The position numbers were made by a program, and so were the translations under genes. This document shows, in pieces, positions 1 to 8,071 of a stretch of 19,074 bases of DNA (positions are counted from its first letter, which is position 1; each line of letters starts with the position of its first letter). This DNA comes from CAYTWW01 sp043801855. GTDB lineage: Archaea; Nanobdellota; Nanobdellia; Woesearchaeales; GW2011-AR15. The stretch covers positions 1 through 19,074 of the forward strand of contig JAZDLQ010000014.1 of NCBI GenBank assembly GCA_043801855.1, read 5' to 3'. The notes under the pieces were generated by a model, which had not been told where the DNA came from, made no database searches, and was given only the letters and a program-made list of their open reading frames with translations.

Positions 1-1
1 A

Positions 2-127
2 AGAAAAATAATTGGATGTCTTAGAAGTGAGCAAGGAAAAACAAATATGCAAGTGATGCTTAGTGCATTCCAAACCTGGAGATTACAAGGGCGTAACCCA
101 TACGCTGAATTAAAGGCTATTCTCTAA
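2..127 (+). CDS. C-terminal fragment of a transposase-like protein (5' end outside window)
   Basis: Forty-one codons are open from the left edge to a TAA at 125-127, with no start inside the window. The residues include LRSEQGKTNMQVMLSAFQTW and end NPYAELKAIL. A serine/glycine step, then a helix, then a 'TW+LQG.NPY..L' ending resembles the C-terminal tails of DDE transposases of the IS66-like/unclassified group. This is from memory of the family and only the tail is visible, so the family name is uncertain. No terminal inverted repeat could be recognised between 128 and 158, and it cannot be told from here whether the element is intact. Confidence 0.5.
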   Translation, partial: RKIIGCLRSEQGKTNMQVMLSAFQTWRLQGRNPYAELKAIL

Positions 128-158
128 AGCCTAATACATACGGAAAATGCCTTATATA

Positions 159-2195
159 TTATGCCATCACAAAACTGTAGATGTCTTCGGAAATTTTTTT
201 TTTACTTGCAGCAACAAATCCTTTTTTTTTAAGATTGTTATCCTGAAGAAAGTGATTCAATCCTTCATATTCTGCCAGCTTTGAATTTCCCAATATCTGT
301 GCTCTGCGAACAAGATCCTCTTTGCTAAGCCCTCTTCTATAAATATCCTTTTGCCCATACATAAATAGTTTAGGAACTTGCTCGGCATTTTTAATCTTTT
401 CAATCAAACGAGCATGCGGGCCAGCAACTCGAATATTCTTATTGAAAAAAACACATAACTTCAATGCGTCCATATGATCAAAAGGATTAGTATCTTCTGC
501 CAGATGTGTGAGCAGACTTAAGAATTGGTCATATCTTACATCATCCCACATGTTAGGTGCTAAATTTTTATATAGTGGAATACCGGATTTATCCTGTTTT
601 CGTTGCTGCCTAAATTCATGCTCTTTTCTGGCAAACCATTTAATAGGTAAATGGAATCCTCTTTCAATTGCCTCAGGCAAGCTTAAAGGGCATCCTATTA
701 AAATTAATTTTTCTGCTTGAAGGTATCCAATAGAGTTATAAAAAAAGGATTCTGTTTCTTCTGCCATGGCATTATTCTCTAAAATAGGGTCATAAGCAGG
801 ATTTAATTCTAATTTTTTCTTTTTCAGCTGCTGGTAGTGCAATAGTCTGGGCTTTAGTTCACGGTAGTCTTGCCCTGTATAGTATCCAAGAAGAGCCAGT
901 AAAGCAGCCATTGCGCCTGTGCTAAAACCAATAACAATAATCTTTTTAGGACTGTATTCTTCTTTCAGTTGATATGACATTCGTATTACCATTTCACTCA
1001 TATGAGAAATAATAAATTGGCTGTCTGTGCCTACCTGGCCTGAAATATTAGAAAGAAAACAAACCACCTGGCCGTTTCCTTTTGCAACCAACTCGTCTGC
1101 CAGCTTCTTCATCACAAAAGTATCATTGTCAAATCCAGGAAGAAGATATATCAGAACTTTATTGAGAACGTCGTTTTCTTTTAAAAACACTAAACCTCCT
1201 TGCACTTGCACTTCTTTTGAAAATATTTTTATTCTGTTTTCAGTAACTAGGTAATTTGTCTGATTAAATTTCTGAATTTCAGCTATCACTTCTGTTAAGC
1301 GGTTGTTCTGTAATTTAGTGTCGATATTTGTGTTCATCAGTGCAAAGGCTTGTCTTTTTAATTCTATAAGCCGGTTTGTCATTTCACGAATAGTAGTATT
1401 TGGTATTGTGTTAAAGGACCTCATTGTATCATCAAGGACAACAAGAAGGTTAATAATCTGATCCAGGTTATGAAGCACTCTTAACTCTTCAATATCAATA
1501 TCAATTTCTATCTGGTATTCCAATCTTAATTCAGCCAAGCATGAACTTACGAGAGCGCTGATATATGAAGAGAATGTTTTATGCAAATTTTGACTGTCAT
1601 TAGGAGCATTTTGGCTTACAAATTCATCAATTTTGCGTCTCAAATCATCTGTATTTGATGAAGAAAAAAGCAATTTTTGAGCATTACGCCGGGTTGCATT
1701 TGAAAGTGATTGATTACTTTCAAAAGAGTTTACTATTGAAATCGAAAACTCTTTAGAATCGTTTCTGACTGCTTGTAGTTTCCTTAAGCTATTAAGTGAT
1801 TCACGTATCGCAGCGTCTACAAGCTTGGGGAGATCTTTTGCAGAAATATCATATTTATCCAGTATTTGCGACGGGATTGTATCTGTCAATATTTTTCTTA
1901 TTTGATTAAGGGTAACTCTCTCTTCTGCATTAAGCATTTTTCGAAGATTCTCTACAGAAGAAAGGATATTTTCAATAGCACCAGTTATCGCCTTAACAAG
2001 GGTATTAAGTTTTTGGATAAATGCAGAATCCATGCATTCTTTCTGAAGGGCACTATTTACTATGGTGCATAATTCATTAAATAGCTTGCTTTCACTAATT
2101 AAGAGATTTTGGTCTGTAGCTTTGATAACAGCACGCTGAAAAGAAGCATCAATCAAAGGCCTGCTTAAAGCAATAGAAAAATCATTAAGGCCCAT
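159..2195 (-). CDS. alpha/beta-hydrolase-fold protein with long helical N-terminal region
   Basis: The 678-residue product has two parts. Residues 1 to about 330 are almost wholly predicted helix, rich in Leu, Ile, Asn, Glu and Lys, with no signal peptide or membrane segment. From about residue 345 an alpha/beta-hydrolase domain begins with the strand LIYLLPGF. The nucleophile elbow GFSTG places Ser425 as nucleophile. The acid is probably Asp617 (YGQKDIY) and the base His648 (GLNHF), giving a complete catalytic triad in the right order. An insertion of about 90 residues with a basic KKKK stretch lies between nucleophile and acid. Esterase, lipase or peptidase activity is likely but the substrate cannot be named. 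The gene is transcribed alone, divergently from the lipoprotein gene. The start is supported by a TATA-like sequence about 25 nt upstream of the ATG. I do not recognise the N-terminal region. Confidence 0.75.
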   Translation of the reverse strand: MGLNDFSIALSRPLIDASFQRAVIKATDQNLLISESKLFNELCTIVNSALQKECMDSAFIQKLNTLVKAITGAIENILSSVENLRKMLNAEERVTLNQIRKILTDTIPSQILDKYDISAKDLPKLVDAAIRESLNSLRKLQAVRNDSKEFSISIVNSFESNQSLSNATRRNAQKLLFSSSNTDDLRRKIDEFVSQNAPNDSQNLHKTFSSYISALVSSCLAELRLEYQIEIDIDIEELRVLHNLDQIINLLVVLDDTMRSFNTIPNTTIREMTNRLIELKRQAFALMNTNIDTKLQNNRLTEVIAEIQKFNQTNYLVTENRIKIFSKEVQVQGGLVFLKENDVLNKVLIYLLPGFDNDTFVMKKLADELVAKGNGQVVCFLSNISGQVGTDSQFIISHMSEMVIRMSYQLKEEYSPKKIIVIGFSTGAMAALLALLGYYTGQDYRELKPRLLHYQQLKKKKLELNPAYDPILENNAMAEETESFFYNSIGYLQAEKLILIGCPLSLPEAIERGFHLPIKWFARKEHEFRQQRKQDKSGIPLYKNLAPNMWDDVRYDQFLSLLTHLAEDTNPFDHMDALKLCVFFNKNIRVAGPHARLIEKIKNAEQVPKLFMYGQKDIYRRGLSKEDLVRRAQILGNSKLAEYEGLNHFLQDNNLKKKGFVAASKKKISEDIYSFVMA

Positions 2196-2216
2196 TATTA
2201 AAAAGATTAAATGAAT

Positions 2217-2226
2217 CTATAAATAT
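2217..2226 (-). promoter_or_regulatory. TATA-like box of the hydrolase gene
   Basis: On the minus strand this reads atatttatag, ending about 21-25 nt before the ATG at 2195. That spacing would give a nearly leaderless transcript. No SD-like sequence lies before that ATG, which fits. Confidence 0.4.
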
Positions 2227-2306
2227 TTTTTCATCTGCTATGAAAATTCTTTTTTAGCACTTTCTTAATATTTTACTCTTTTGATTCATTTTTAAATTCA
2301 ACTTTA

Positions 2307-2322
2307 CGAAAGTTTTTTATAG
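2307..2322 (+). promoter_or_regulatory. BRE/TATA-like promoter of the lipoprotein gene
   Basis: A purine-rich cgaaag (BRE-like) is followed by ttttttatag. Initiation about 25 nt downstream would leave a leader of some 35 nt carrying the strong SD at 2368. A 14-nt perfect palindrome (ttttcatttgaaaa, 2328-2341) and a small stem (ttgct/agcaa) just upstream of the SD lie in this leader. Their significance is unknown. Confidence 0.35.
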
Positions 2323-2367
2323 TAGTTTTCATTTGAAAATGCTAACATAATTTTGCTACTAAGCAAT

Positions 2368-2376
2368 GGGAGGGGT
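2368..2376 (+). promoter_or_regulatory. Shine-Dalgarno that fixes the lipoprotein start
   Basis: GGGAGGGGT lies 3 nt before the ATG at 2380. It favours that ATG over the upstream in-frame TTG at 2353, because it precedes a clean lipoprotein signal peptide. Confidence 0.65.
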
Positions 2377-2379
2377 AAA

Positions 2380-3615
2380 ATGAAAAAAATTCTATTAATA
2401 TTATTGATATTTTTTGTCGGTATATTTGCATCATGCACTAAGTATGAATACATTCCACAAAATAAAGTACCGTGCTCTGATGGCTCAGGTTTATTGTGCC
2501 CTGCAAATGTAACATCTACTCAGGAAAACACACCTGTTGAAAAGCCGGTAGAAAAAAAAGAGGAAATCCTTCCGGACTTAGGTAATGAAACTGAAAAAAC
2601 GATAGAGACTCCTGTCGAAGAAATTGTCCCTGATATTACTGTAACAGAAGGTGAGCTAGTTGAAGTGTCACCTAAAGTAACTGACCCGGATGGAGATGTT
2701 GTAACATTAACATTTGAAGACCCGCTCAACTCAGAAGGAAAATGGCAGACAAAAGTCGGAGACGCAGGAACTTATAAAACAGTGGTTTCCGCCAGCGATG
2801 GAAAAGCAACAACAACAACTGAGTATGTAATTTTGGTTAAAGAAAAAAATAAAGCGCCAGTAATTGAATTTAAGGAAGTGATAACTGTTAAAGAAGGAGA
2901 AAGAATTGTTCTTGCTCCAAAAGTTACTGATAAAGAAGGCGATAACACAACTTTAATATACTCAGGATGGATGAAAACTCAGGCATATCTAACAACCTAT
3001 GACGATGCCGGCGAACATAAAGTAGAAATTACTGCAGATGATGGCTTAAATACTGTTAAAAAAGAAATAAAAATAATTGTTGAAAATGTAAACAGAAAGC
3101 CAGAGCTAACTTTAAAGGGAATTAAAGGCAGCCTTATTACTTTAACAGAGGGAGATTTTGTTAAAGTTGAAGCAATTGCTAATGACCCTGATGGAGATGA
3201 TGTCACTGTCAAATATAGTGAACCTCTTGATTCTAACGGAGAGTGGGATAGCTTAGAAGGCGATGCAGGTGAGTACGTTGTAACTGTAACTGTATCAGAT
3301 GGAAATCTTGAAACCTCCCAGGAAATTTTGATTTCTGTCAATGCAAAAAATAAAGCACCTGTATTTGAAAAAATTGAAACTGTCAATGTAAATGTAGGTG
3401 GAAATCTTAAAGACTACATCAAGCCTGTTGTCGAGGATCCTGAAGGGGATCCAGTCCTTGTTTCCTATTCAGGCTGGAAGGAAAGCATTGATTATGTTAC
3501 AACAGAAAAAGATGCAGGAGAACACACACTGACAATTACGTACAGCGACTCTGAGAATGAAGTATCGCAGGATGTAACAGTGAATGTTAACAGGCCTCCT
3601 GTCTTTGTACCGTAG
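2380..3615 (+). CDS. surface lipoprotein with four Ig/cadherin-like repeats
   Basis: From ATG 2380 the product has 411 residues. It starts MKK and a hydrophobic stretch ending in the lipobox FASC, so Cys19 is the predicted lipidated residue. A Pro/Glu/Lys-rich linker follows to about residue 85. Four repeats of roughly 80-85 residues then follow, starting near 2632, 2851, 3091 and 3349. Each has a '[V/L]TEG..V' opening, an acidic 'DPDGD', 'DKEGD' or 'DPEGD' turn typical of calcium-binding Ig/cadherin-like folds, a 'DAGEH/DAGTY' stretch and an 'N+.P' linker. Repeats 1 and 3 are the more alike ('EPLDSNGEW'-type), as are 2 and 4 ('YSGW'-type), suggesting duplication of a two-domain unit. It probably sits outside the membrane in an adhesive or structural role. 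The protein stops eight residues into what looks like a fifth linker (NRPPVFVP), so it may be truncated relative to relatives. Confidence 0.75.
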   Translation: MKKILLILLIFFVGIFASCTKYEYIPQNKVPCSDGSGLLCPANVTSTQENTPVEKPVEKKEEILPDLGNETEKTIETPVEEIVPDITVTEGELVEVSPKVTDPDGDVVTLTFEDPLNSEGKWQTKVGDAGTYKTVVSASDGKATTTTEYVILVKEKNKAPVIEFKEVITVKEGERIVLAPKVTDKEGDNTTLIYSGWMKTQAYLTTYDDAGEHKVEITADDGLNTVKKEIKIIVENVNRKPELTLKGIKGSLITLTEGDFVKVEAIANDPDGDDVTVKYSEPLDSNGEWDSLEGDAGEYVVTVTVSDGNLETSQEILISVNAKNKAPVFEKIETVNVNVGGNLKDYIKPVVEDPEGDPVLVSYSGWKESIDYVTTEKDAGEHTLTITYSDSENEVSQDVTVNVNRPPVFVP

Positions 3616-3616
3616 A

Positions 3617-3628
3617 TTTTTTTTTTTT
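3617..3628 (+). terminator. oligo-T transcription terminator after the lipoprotein gene
   Basis: Twelve consecutive T residues begin two bases after the TAG, followed by a very AT-rich stretch. Archaeal RNA polymerase terminates on non-template T tracts without needing a hairpin. The next gene converges from the other side. Confidence 0.55.
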
Positions 3629-3692
3629 AATTATTAAATAATAATTATAATTTAATTTTTATCTAGGTTAGAAAGTAGTATCATACGTTTTC

Positions 3693-5036
3693 CTAAAAAA
3701 ACTCACTCAGACCTTTTTGCTTAGCTATTGGTTGATTTAAATTTAATTTTTCTTTTTTCAATTCTTCTTTTTTTTCATCAATATAAGTCTTAGGATTCTC
3801 TTCGTCATCAAATTCTCCTGCCTTGTAGGTTTCATCTCCTCTAAGAATCGGAACACCATACACGCCGTCATAGCCTGGCAAAACTTTTATGTCTTGATTC
3901 CGTACTCTTATTATTACTTCTGCGATTTTCTCTTCACAAACTTCTTTAAGAACCTCAATAGGCAATTCCATAAGGATTTTATTTTCATTTTCAAATCTGG
4001 CAATCAATTCATAGAATATACTTGTCACTTTTTTTGATGTCACACTTGACTGTAATACTCCGCTTATTATTTCAGACAACGGAATTAATTTAATTGATTT
4101 AGGCGCATTTTTTGGCATATAGCCAAGCTCTCTATCTGCAAGCTCTTCAACCCTATGCTCAACTCCAATCGTCAGTTGCCTTCTGCATACAGGGCATTTA
4201 TCATTTAGTTTTATTGATTCTTTCGGACTTAAGTGAACATTGCAGTTACGATGCCCGTCATAGTGATATTTCCCATAGCCAGGGTCAACTTCAATTGTCC
4301 CATAAAGGCCTTTTTTAGTGTGAAGCGCATCAATTAATTTATCATAGGTAATCTCGGAATCAAACTCAAATATTGTCGCTTCTCTTCCTAGCCTCCATGG
4401 CCAGAAGCTATGCGAATCTGAAAAACTAACAAGCGAAAACCTGTCAAGCTGGGTTAATCTCCAATTCATTTGCGGGTCAGATGATAAGCCTGTTTCTAAT
4501 GCATGGATATTTTTTGCCTGGTCAAGAAAGCATTCTTCAACTGTATTAAAACCAGATGAAGAGCCAAACATTGAAAACCATGGAGTCCAGATGTGAGCTG
4601 GAATTATTTCAATAGTATCGTCTATATTTTTCATCTGCTTTACAAATTCAGGGCATGGTATCTTAAAAATTGGCCTGCCATCATAATCAACCCTTCCTTT
4701 CGTCAAAAGAAATTGCGTTATTTTTTCAACTGTTGAATATGATTTTGCAAACAGCACAACATGCACTCTTCTCCCCTTTCCATCCTGCGAATAGATAAGT
4801 GATACTTCACTTGTCAATAAAAAAGGAAAACCAGAAACTGTACGTAAAACTCCTGTTCCATTTTCTTTAAGATTATTTTTTAATTCAAGAATCCACTTAG
4901 GATGCGTAAAGTCACCTGTTCCAAGAAGGTTTATTCCTTTTATTTTTGCGTATTTTTCAAGGTTTTTAATATCCAGGTCTTTTGAGCAGGCGCGGCTGTA
5001 CTTTGAATGTATATGTAAATCTGAAATAATTTTCAT
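3693..5036 (-). CDS. endoQ: EndoQ-type DNA repair endonuclease (PHP domain, PIP box)
   Basis: The 447-residue product has an N-terminal PHP metal-hydrolase domain: ISDLHIHSKYSR (Asp6, His8, His10), then TGDFTHP, PAHIWTPWFSMFG and FSDSHSFWPW, which supply further metal ligands. A zinc-binding insert follows with CNVHLSP and CPVC, then a helical C-terminal region. This order and length match the archaeal EndoQ family (TIGR00375; Pyrococcus enzyme about 424 residues). That enzyme nicks DNA on the 5' side of uracil, hypoxanthine, xanthine and abasic sites. The last eight residues, QKGLSEFF, fit the PIP-box pattern Q-x-x-h-x-x-aromatic-aromatic, so the enzyme should dock on the PCNA clamp. It is a single gene, convergent with the lipoprotein gene and divergent from the methyltransferase. 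The family call is firm; activity on particular lesions follows from the family. Confidence 0.85.
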   Translation of the reverse strand: MKIISDLHIHSKYSRACSKDLDIKNLEKYAKIKGINLLGTGDFTHPKWILELKNNLKENGTGVLRTVSGFPFLLTSEVSLIYSQDGKGRRVHVVLFAKSYSTVEKITQFLLTKGRVDYDGRPIFKIPCPEFVKQMKNIDDTIEIIPAHIWTPWFSMFGSSSGFNTVEECFLDQAKNIHALETGLSSDPQMNWRLTQLDRFSLVSFSDSHSFWPWRLGREATIFEFDSEITYDKLIDALHTKKGLYGTIEVDPGYGKYHYDGHRNCNVHLSPKESIKLNDKCPVCRRQLTIGVEHRVEELADRELGYMPKNAPKSIKLIPLSEIISGVLQSSVTSKKVTSIFYELIARFENENKILMELPIEVLKEVCEEKIAEVIIRVRNQDIKVLPGYDGVYGVPILRGDETYKAGEFDDEENPKTYIDEKKEELKKEKLNLNQPIAKQKGLSEFF

Positions 5037-5057
5037 AAATAAAATAAAACTATATAG

Positions 5058-5069
5058 AATATATAAAAC
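5058..5069 (+). promoter_or_regulatory. TATA-like box between endoQ and the methyltransferase gene
   Basis: The AT-rich 76-nt divergent gap contains atatataaaact, 44-55 nt before the ATG at 5113. It could serve the plus-strand gene with a short leader. A second element, ctatatag near 5050, could serve endoQ on the minus strand. Both are weakly supported because the whole gap is A/T. Confidence 0.3.
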
Positions 5070-5112
5070 TAATCAATCATTTTTTTAAATTATCACTTTT
5101 TTTAGTTGAGTT

Positions 5113-6219
5113 ATGGCAACACCTATCTGTAAATACTTCGGAATCTGCGGAGGCTGCCAGCTGCAGCATCTAGATTACTCAGTACAGCTTGAAAACAAAA
5201 AAAAGAATGTTTCTTTTCTTCTTGGCGTAAATGAAAATGAGGTTCAGGTATTTTCTGATAAAGAATATAATTACCGCAACAGGATGGATTTTGTATTTCA
5301 TAATAGCGGTGCAGGCCTTCGCGAAAAAGGCAAATGGTATAATATTATTGATATTGATTACTGTGCAATCGCTGACATTAAGTTGAATTCTCTGCTTAAA
5401 GAAGTGAAGTGCAATTTTGGCAGTGTGGATTCATTTGACACAAAAAAAAGAAACGGGATTTACTATAATCTTGTGATAAGGACTCCGCAGAATGATTCTT
5501 CAATTTCTTTTGTACTAAATCCAAAATCTTCAAGGATTGCAGAGGCTGTTGAAAAAATAAAAGATTATTCTAAAAAATCAGCAGCCAATAATGTTATCAT
5601 TACTTATTCAGACAGCGACAGCACAAGTTCAGACTTTTTTATCGTCAAAGGAAAAGATATGCTTAATGAAACATTAATTGGAAAAAAGTTCATGTATTCT
5701 GTACAGGGTTTTTTTCAGAACAATCACGCTGTTGCACAAAAGATGCAGGAGTATTGCAATAACATTTTTAAAAAACATGAAACGAAAAATGCATATTTAC
5801 TCGACCTTTATGGCGGTGTTGGCACTTTTGGGATAATTAATTCAGAGTTGTTTAAAGAAGTGACAACAATCGAATCTGTAAAAGAATGCACTGACTCTGC
5901 TAATGTCAATAAAGAATTGAATAATGCAAATAATGTAAAAGCAATAACTCTTGATGCTTCAAAACTTAAAAAAATTGAGTTCAAAAAACCTTTGTTTTTA
6001 CTAACTGACCCGCCAAGAAGCGGGATGCATCAGGACACAATAAGGCAGATAAATATGCTTTTACCTGAAGTTATTGTTTATGTTTCATGCAACCCTGAGC
6101 AGCTTGCAAAAGATATAAGAAAATTTGATAATTATAAACTGGTTAATACAGCGATGTTTGACATGTTCCCGCAAACGCAGCATATTGAAGTTGTTGTTGA
6201 GCTTATTAAGCAGCAATAA
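5113..6219 (+). CDS. TrmA/RlmD-family RNA (uracil-5-)-methyltransferase with [4Fe-4S] site
   Basis: The 368-residue product starts with the family's iron-sulfur motif CKYFGICGGC (Cys6, Cys12, Cys15). The fourth ligand is Cys84 in IDYCAIAD. A SAM-binding Rossmann motif DLYGGVGTFG follows around residue 235. The catalytic nucleophile is Cys326 in VSCNPEQ, preceded by LTDPPRSGM, with the general base Glu359 in QHIEVVVEL. There is no N-terminal TRAM domain, as in archaeal members. The enzyme transfers a methyl group from SAM to C5 of a uridine. Archaeal relatives act either on tRNA U54 or on 23S rRNA, and sequence alone does not decide which here. The only ribosome-binding hint is a weak purine stretch before the ATG. 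It converges on the PEBP gene with a 10-nt gap. Confidence 0.88.
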   Translation: MATPICKYFGICGGCQLQHLDYSVQLENKKKNVSFLLGVNENEVQVFSDKEYNYRNRMDFVFHNSGAGLREKGKWYNIIDIDYCAIADIKLNSLLKEVKCNFGSVDSFDTKKRNGIYYNLVIRTPQNDSSISFVLNPKSSRIAEAVEKIKDYSKKSAANNVIITYSDSDSTSSDFFIVKGKDMLNETLIGKKFMYSVQGFFQNNHAVAQKMQEYCNNIFKKHETKNAYLLDLYGGVGTFGIINSELFKEVTTIESVKECTDSANVNKELNNANNVKAITLDASKLKKIEFKKPLFLLTDPPRSGMHQDTIRQINMLLPEVIVYVSCNPEQLAKDIRKFDNYKLVNTAMFDMFPQTQHIEVVVELIKQQ

Positions 6220-6229
6220 TATTTCTGCC

Positions 6230-6787
6230 TTATTTTAAATTTTTAGAATATGTTCCTGTTAATTCTGCCGTCTCAATCACATGCCCATTTATCGCTGATA
6301 GAATAAGGTTCTTTGTCGGCGGTTCGCTAAACGCAAGCTCTTTATCAACAGCATATAGCTTAAAAAAATACCTATGTGTTCCTGATGGCGGGCATGGCCC
6401 TCTGTAAAGCGTGTTTCCCCAGCTGTTTTTTCCTTTTAATCCAACTATTGTGTTTTCTGTAATGTTTACATCAATTGGAATATTATACAAAACCCAATGT
6501 GTCCAAACACCTGCTTGAACATCAGGATCGTCAACAATTAAGACCAGGCTTTTTGTTCCAAGAGGTATTTTTTCAATGTTTAGTGCAGGATTAATATTAT
6601 TGCCGTCACAGGTATATTTTGATGGAATTTGCGTGCCATTTTGAAATGCAGGGCTAGATATTCTCATTAGCGGAGTAATAGTCACATGAGTTTCAAGAAC
6701 AGCACTAGATTGGGGCTCTATTTTAGTAATTTTAACGCATGACGAGAAAAATATAATTATAATAAGCAAAATAAAATAATTTTTCAT
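6230..6787 (-). CDS. PEBP / YbhB-YbcL-family lipoprotein
   Basis: The 185-residue product begins with a lipoprotein signal (hydrophobic I/F stretch, then FFSSC; Cys17 predicted to be lipidated). After a short linker come the phosphatidylethanolamine-binding-protein signatures: VLIVDDPDV, WTHWVLYNIP and the C-terminal block YRGPCPPSGTHRYFFKLYA. The anion-binding pocket residues (DPD, H, GPxPPSGTHRY) are all present. Bacterial and archaeal members bind small anions or lipid head groups, and their physiological role is mostly unknown. It lies 2 nt downstream of gpmA and is almost certainly cotranscribed, although no shared pathway is evident. Confidence 0.85.
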   Translation of the reverse strand: MKNYFILLIIIIFFSSCVKITKIEPQSSAVLETHVTITPLMRISSPAFQNGTQIPSKYTCDGNNINPALNIEKIPLGTKSLVLIVDDPDVQAGVWTHWVLYNIPIDVNITENTIVGLKGKNSWGNTLYRGPCPPSGTHRYFFKLYAVDKELAFSEPPTKNLILSAINGHVIETAELTGTYSKNLK

Positions 6788-6789
6788 TT

Positions 6790-7539
6790 TTATTTTTTTG
6801 CTTTACCCTGGGATGCAACAGCTTCCATTGCTTTTTTTACTTCTTCTGGATCACCAAGATAATAATGCCTAATCGGCTTTAGATTTTTGTCAAGCTCATA
6901 AACCAGAGGCATTCCTGTCGGGATATTTAATTCAGTTATTTCTGCTTCGCTCATATTGTCAAGATACATTACAAGCGCCCTTAAGCTGTTTCCATGTGCC
7001 GCAATTATTACTTTTTTTCCTGATTTTATCTGCGGAGCAATAGTCTCATGCCAATAAGGCAAAAACCTTGCAACAGTATCTTTTAGGCACTCTGTTAGAG
7101 GAAGTTCTTTTTCACTTAAAGAATTATATCTTCTGTCTTTGCCAGGATAACGCTGGTCGTTTTTTTCAAGTTTAGGAGGCGCAATATCGTAGCTTCTTCT
7201 CCAAATTTTTACCTGCTCATCGCCGTATTTAGCAGCAGTTTCAGATTTGTTTAATCCCTGCAAGCCGCCATAATGCCTCTCATTAAGCCTCCAGGAATTA
7301 TAAACCGGAATCCACATAAGGTCCATTTCATCAAGAGCTAGCCAAAGTGTTCTTATTGCCCTCTTGAGTAAAGAAGTATATGCAACATCAAATGTAAAGC
7401 CTTCTTTTTTAAGGACAATACCACCTTTTTTTGCTTCAAGAATTCCTTTTTCCGATAAATCAACGTCAGTCCAACCTGTAAATCTATTTTCTTTGTTCCA
7501 GTTTGATTCCCCATGCCGAATTAAAACGAGCTTGTACAT
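6790..7539 (-). CDS. gpmA: 2,3-bisphosphoglycerate-dependent phosphoglycerate mutase
   Basis: The product has 249 residues, the normal length for the bacterial enzyme. LIRHGESNWN gives the phosphorylated His9. FTGWTDVDLSEKG, LNERHYGGLQG (active-site Glu) and AAHGNSLRA (His182) complete the active site. It interconverts 3- and 2-phosphoglycerate in glycolysis/gluconeogenesis, needing 2,3-BPG to prime the histidine. Most archaea use cofactor-independent mutases, so this looks bacterial in origin, as does the aldolase nearby. The start is fixed by the SD at 7545-7552. It is the first gene of a two-gene unit with the PEBP lipoprotein. Confidence 0.93.
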   Translation of the reverse strand: MYKLVLIRHGESNWNKENRFTGWTDVDLSEKGILEAKKGGIVLKKEGFTFDVAYTSLLKRAIRTLWLALDEMDLMWIPVYNSWRLNERHYGGLQGLNKSETAAKYGDEQVKIWRRSYDIAPPKLEKNDQRYPGKDRRYNSLSEKELPLTECLKDTVARFLPYWHETIAPQIKSGKKVIIAAHGNSLRALVMYLDNMSEAEITELNIPTGMPLVYELDKNLKPIRHYYLGDPEEVKKAMEAVASQGKAKK

Positions 7540-7544
7540 AATAT

Positions 7545-7552
7545 ATCACCTT
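7545..7552 (-). promoter_or_regulatory. Shine-Dalgarno of gpmA
   Basis: On the minus strand this reads AAGGTGAT, 5 nt before the ATG. It is an excellent complement to the 3' end of 16S rRNA. Confidence 0.7.
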
Positions 7553-7592
7553 AATTATAATTTCTATAAAATTGATTGATTTAAAGAATTTT

Positions 7593-8009
7593 TCATTTTT
7601 TGATGTAAGTTAAGTATACCATACTAGCCCCAATTGATAATAACATTGCTCCGGGAATTGGTTGTTTAAATAATAAAATAACTCCAACAACTAATAATAA
7701 TGGCCCAGTTATTTTCCAAATTACTTTAACCTCGAAAATACCGTAATTTACATCTACTTTAGGAGTCTTATCAGGCGTTTCATCAATTATTCCCTCTTTT
7801 TTTGCGTCCTCTGTAAATGCCTCCAGATCAGAAACAGGAATTTCCGGAAAAGCATAGCCTGTATGGCCGCATTTATGACATAAATACATTGATGGTAATC
7901 CAATTGCTGGCTGTACTGGGTTAGTCTTATCCATATCAACATCCGGAGATTTACATTTAGGGCAAATCATAATGAATTTTTCTTTTTTTAAGGCAGATTT
8001 TTTAACCAT
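7593..8009 (-). CDS. zinc-ribbon protein with two C-terminal membrane segments
   Basis: The 138-residue product has a treble-clef/zinc-ribbon pair CPKC (residues 16-19) and CHKC (about 44-47). An acidic linker of about 45 residues follows, then two hydrophobic segments (about 98-115 and 117-134) ending in a short basic tail. This suggests a membrane-anchored ribbon exposed to the cytoplasm. Similar short zinc-ribbon/TM proteins occur widely in archaea without known function. The ATG at 8009 is preferred because a TATA-like box lies about 24 nt upstream. An internal ATG just before IC-PKC (codon 14) is the alternative start. Function unknown. Confidence 0.65.
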   Translation of the reverse strand: MVKKSALKKEKFIMICPKCKSPDVDMDKTNPVQPAIGLPSMYLCHKCGHTGYAFPEIPVSDLEAFTEDAKKEGIIDETPDKTPKVDVNYGIFEVKVIWKITGPLLLVVGVILLFKQPIPGAMLLSIGASMVYLTYIKK

Positions 8010-8031
8010 TAGTAGAAAATGATTTTCAAAT

Positions 8032-8041
8032 ATTATAAATT
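8032..8041 (-). promoter_or_regulatory. TATA-like box of the zinc-ribbon gene
   Basis: On the minus strand this reads aatttataata, ending about 23 nt before the ATG at 8009. That is consistent with a leaderless transcript. Confidence 0.42.
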
Positions 8042-8045
8042 TAAC

Positions 8046-8071
8046 TAAAAAAGAGAATAAAAAAGAAAAAT
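8046..8071 (-). terminator. T-rich terminator region downstream of the aldolase gene
   Basis: Directly after the aldolase stop the minus strand contains several T runs (7, 5, 5 and 6 T). This is the usual archaeal termination signal before the next gene's promoter. Confidence 0.4.
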
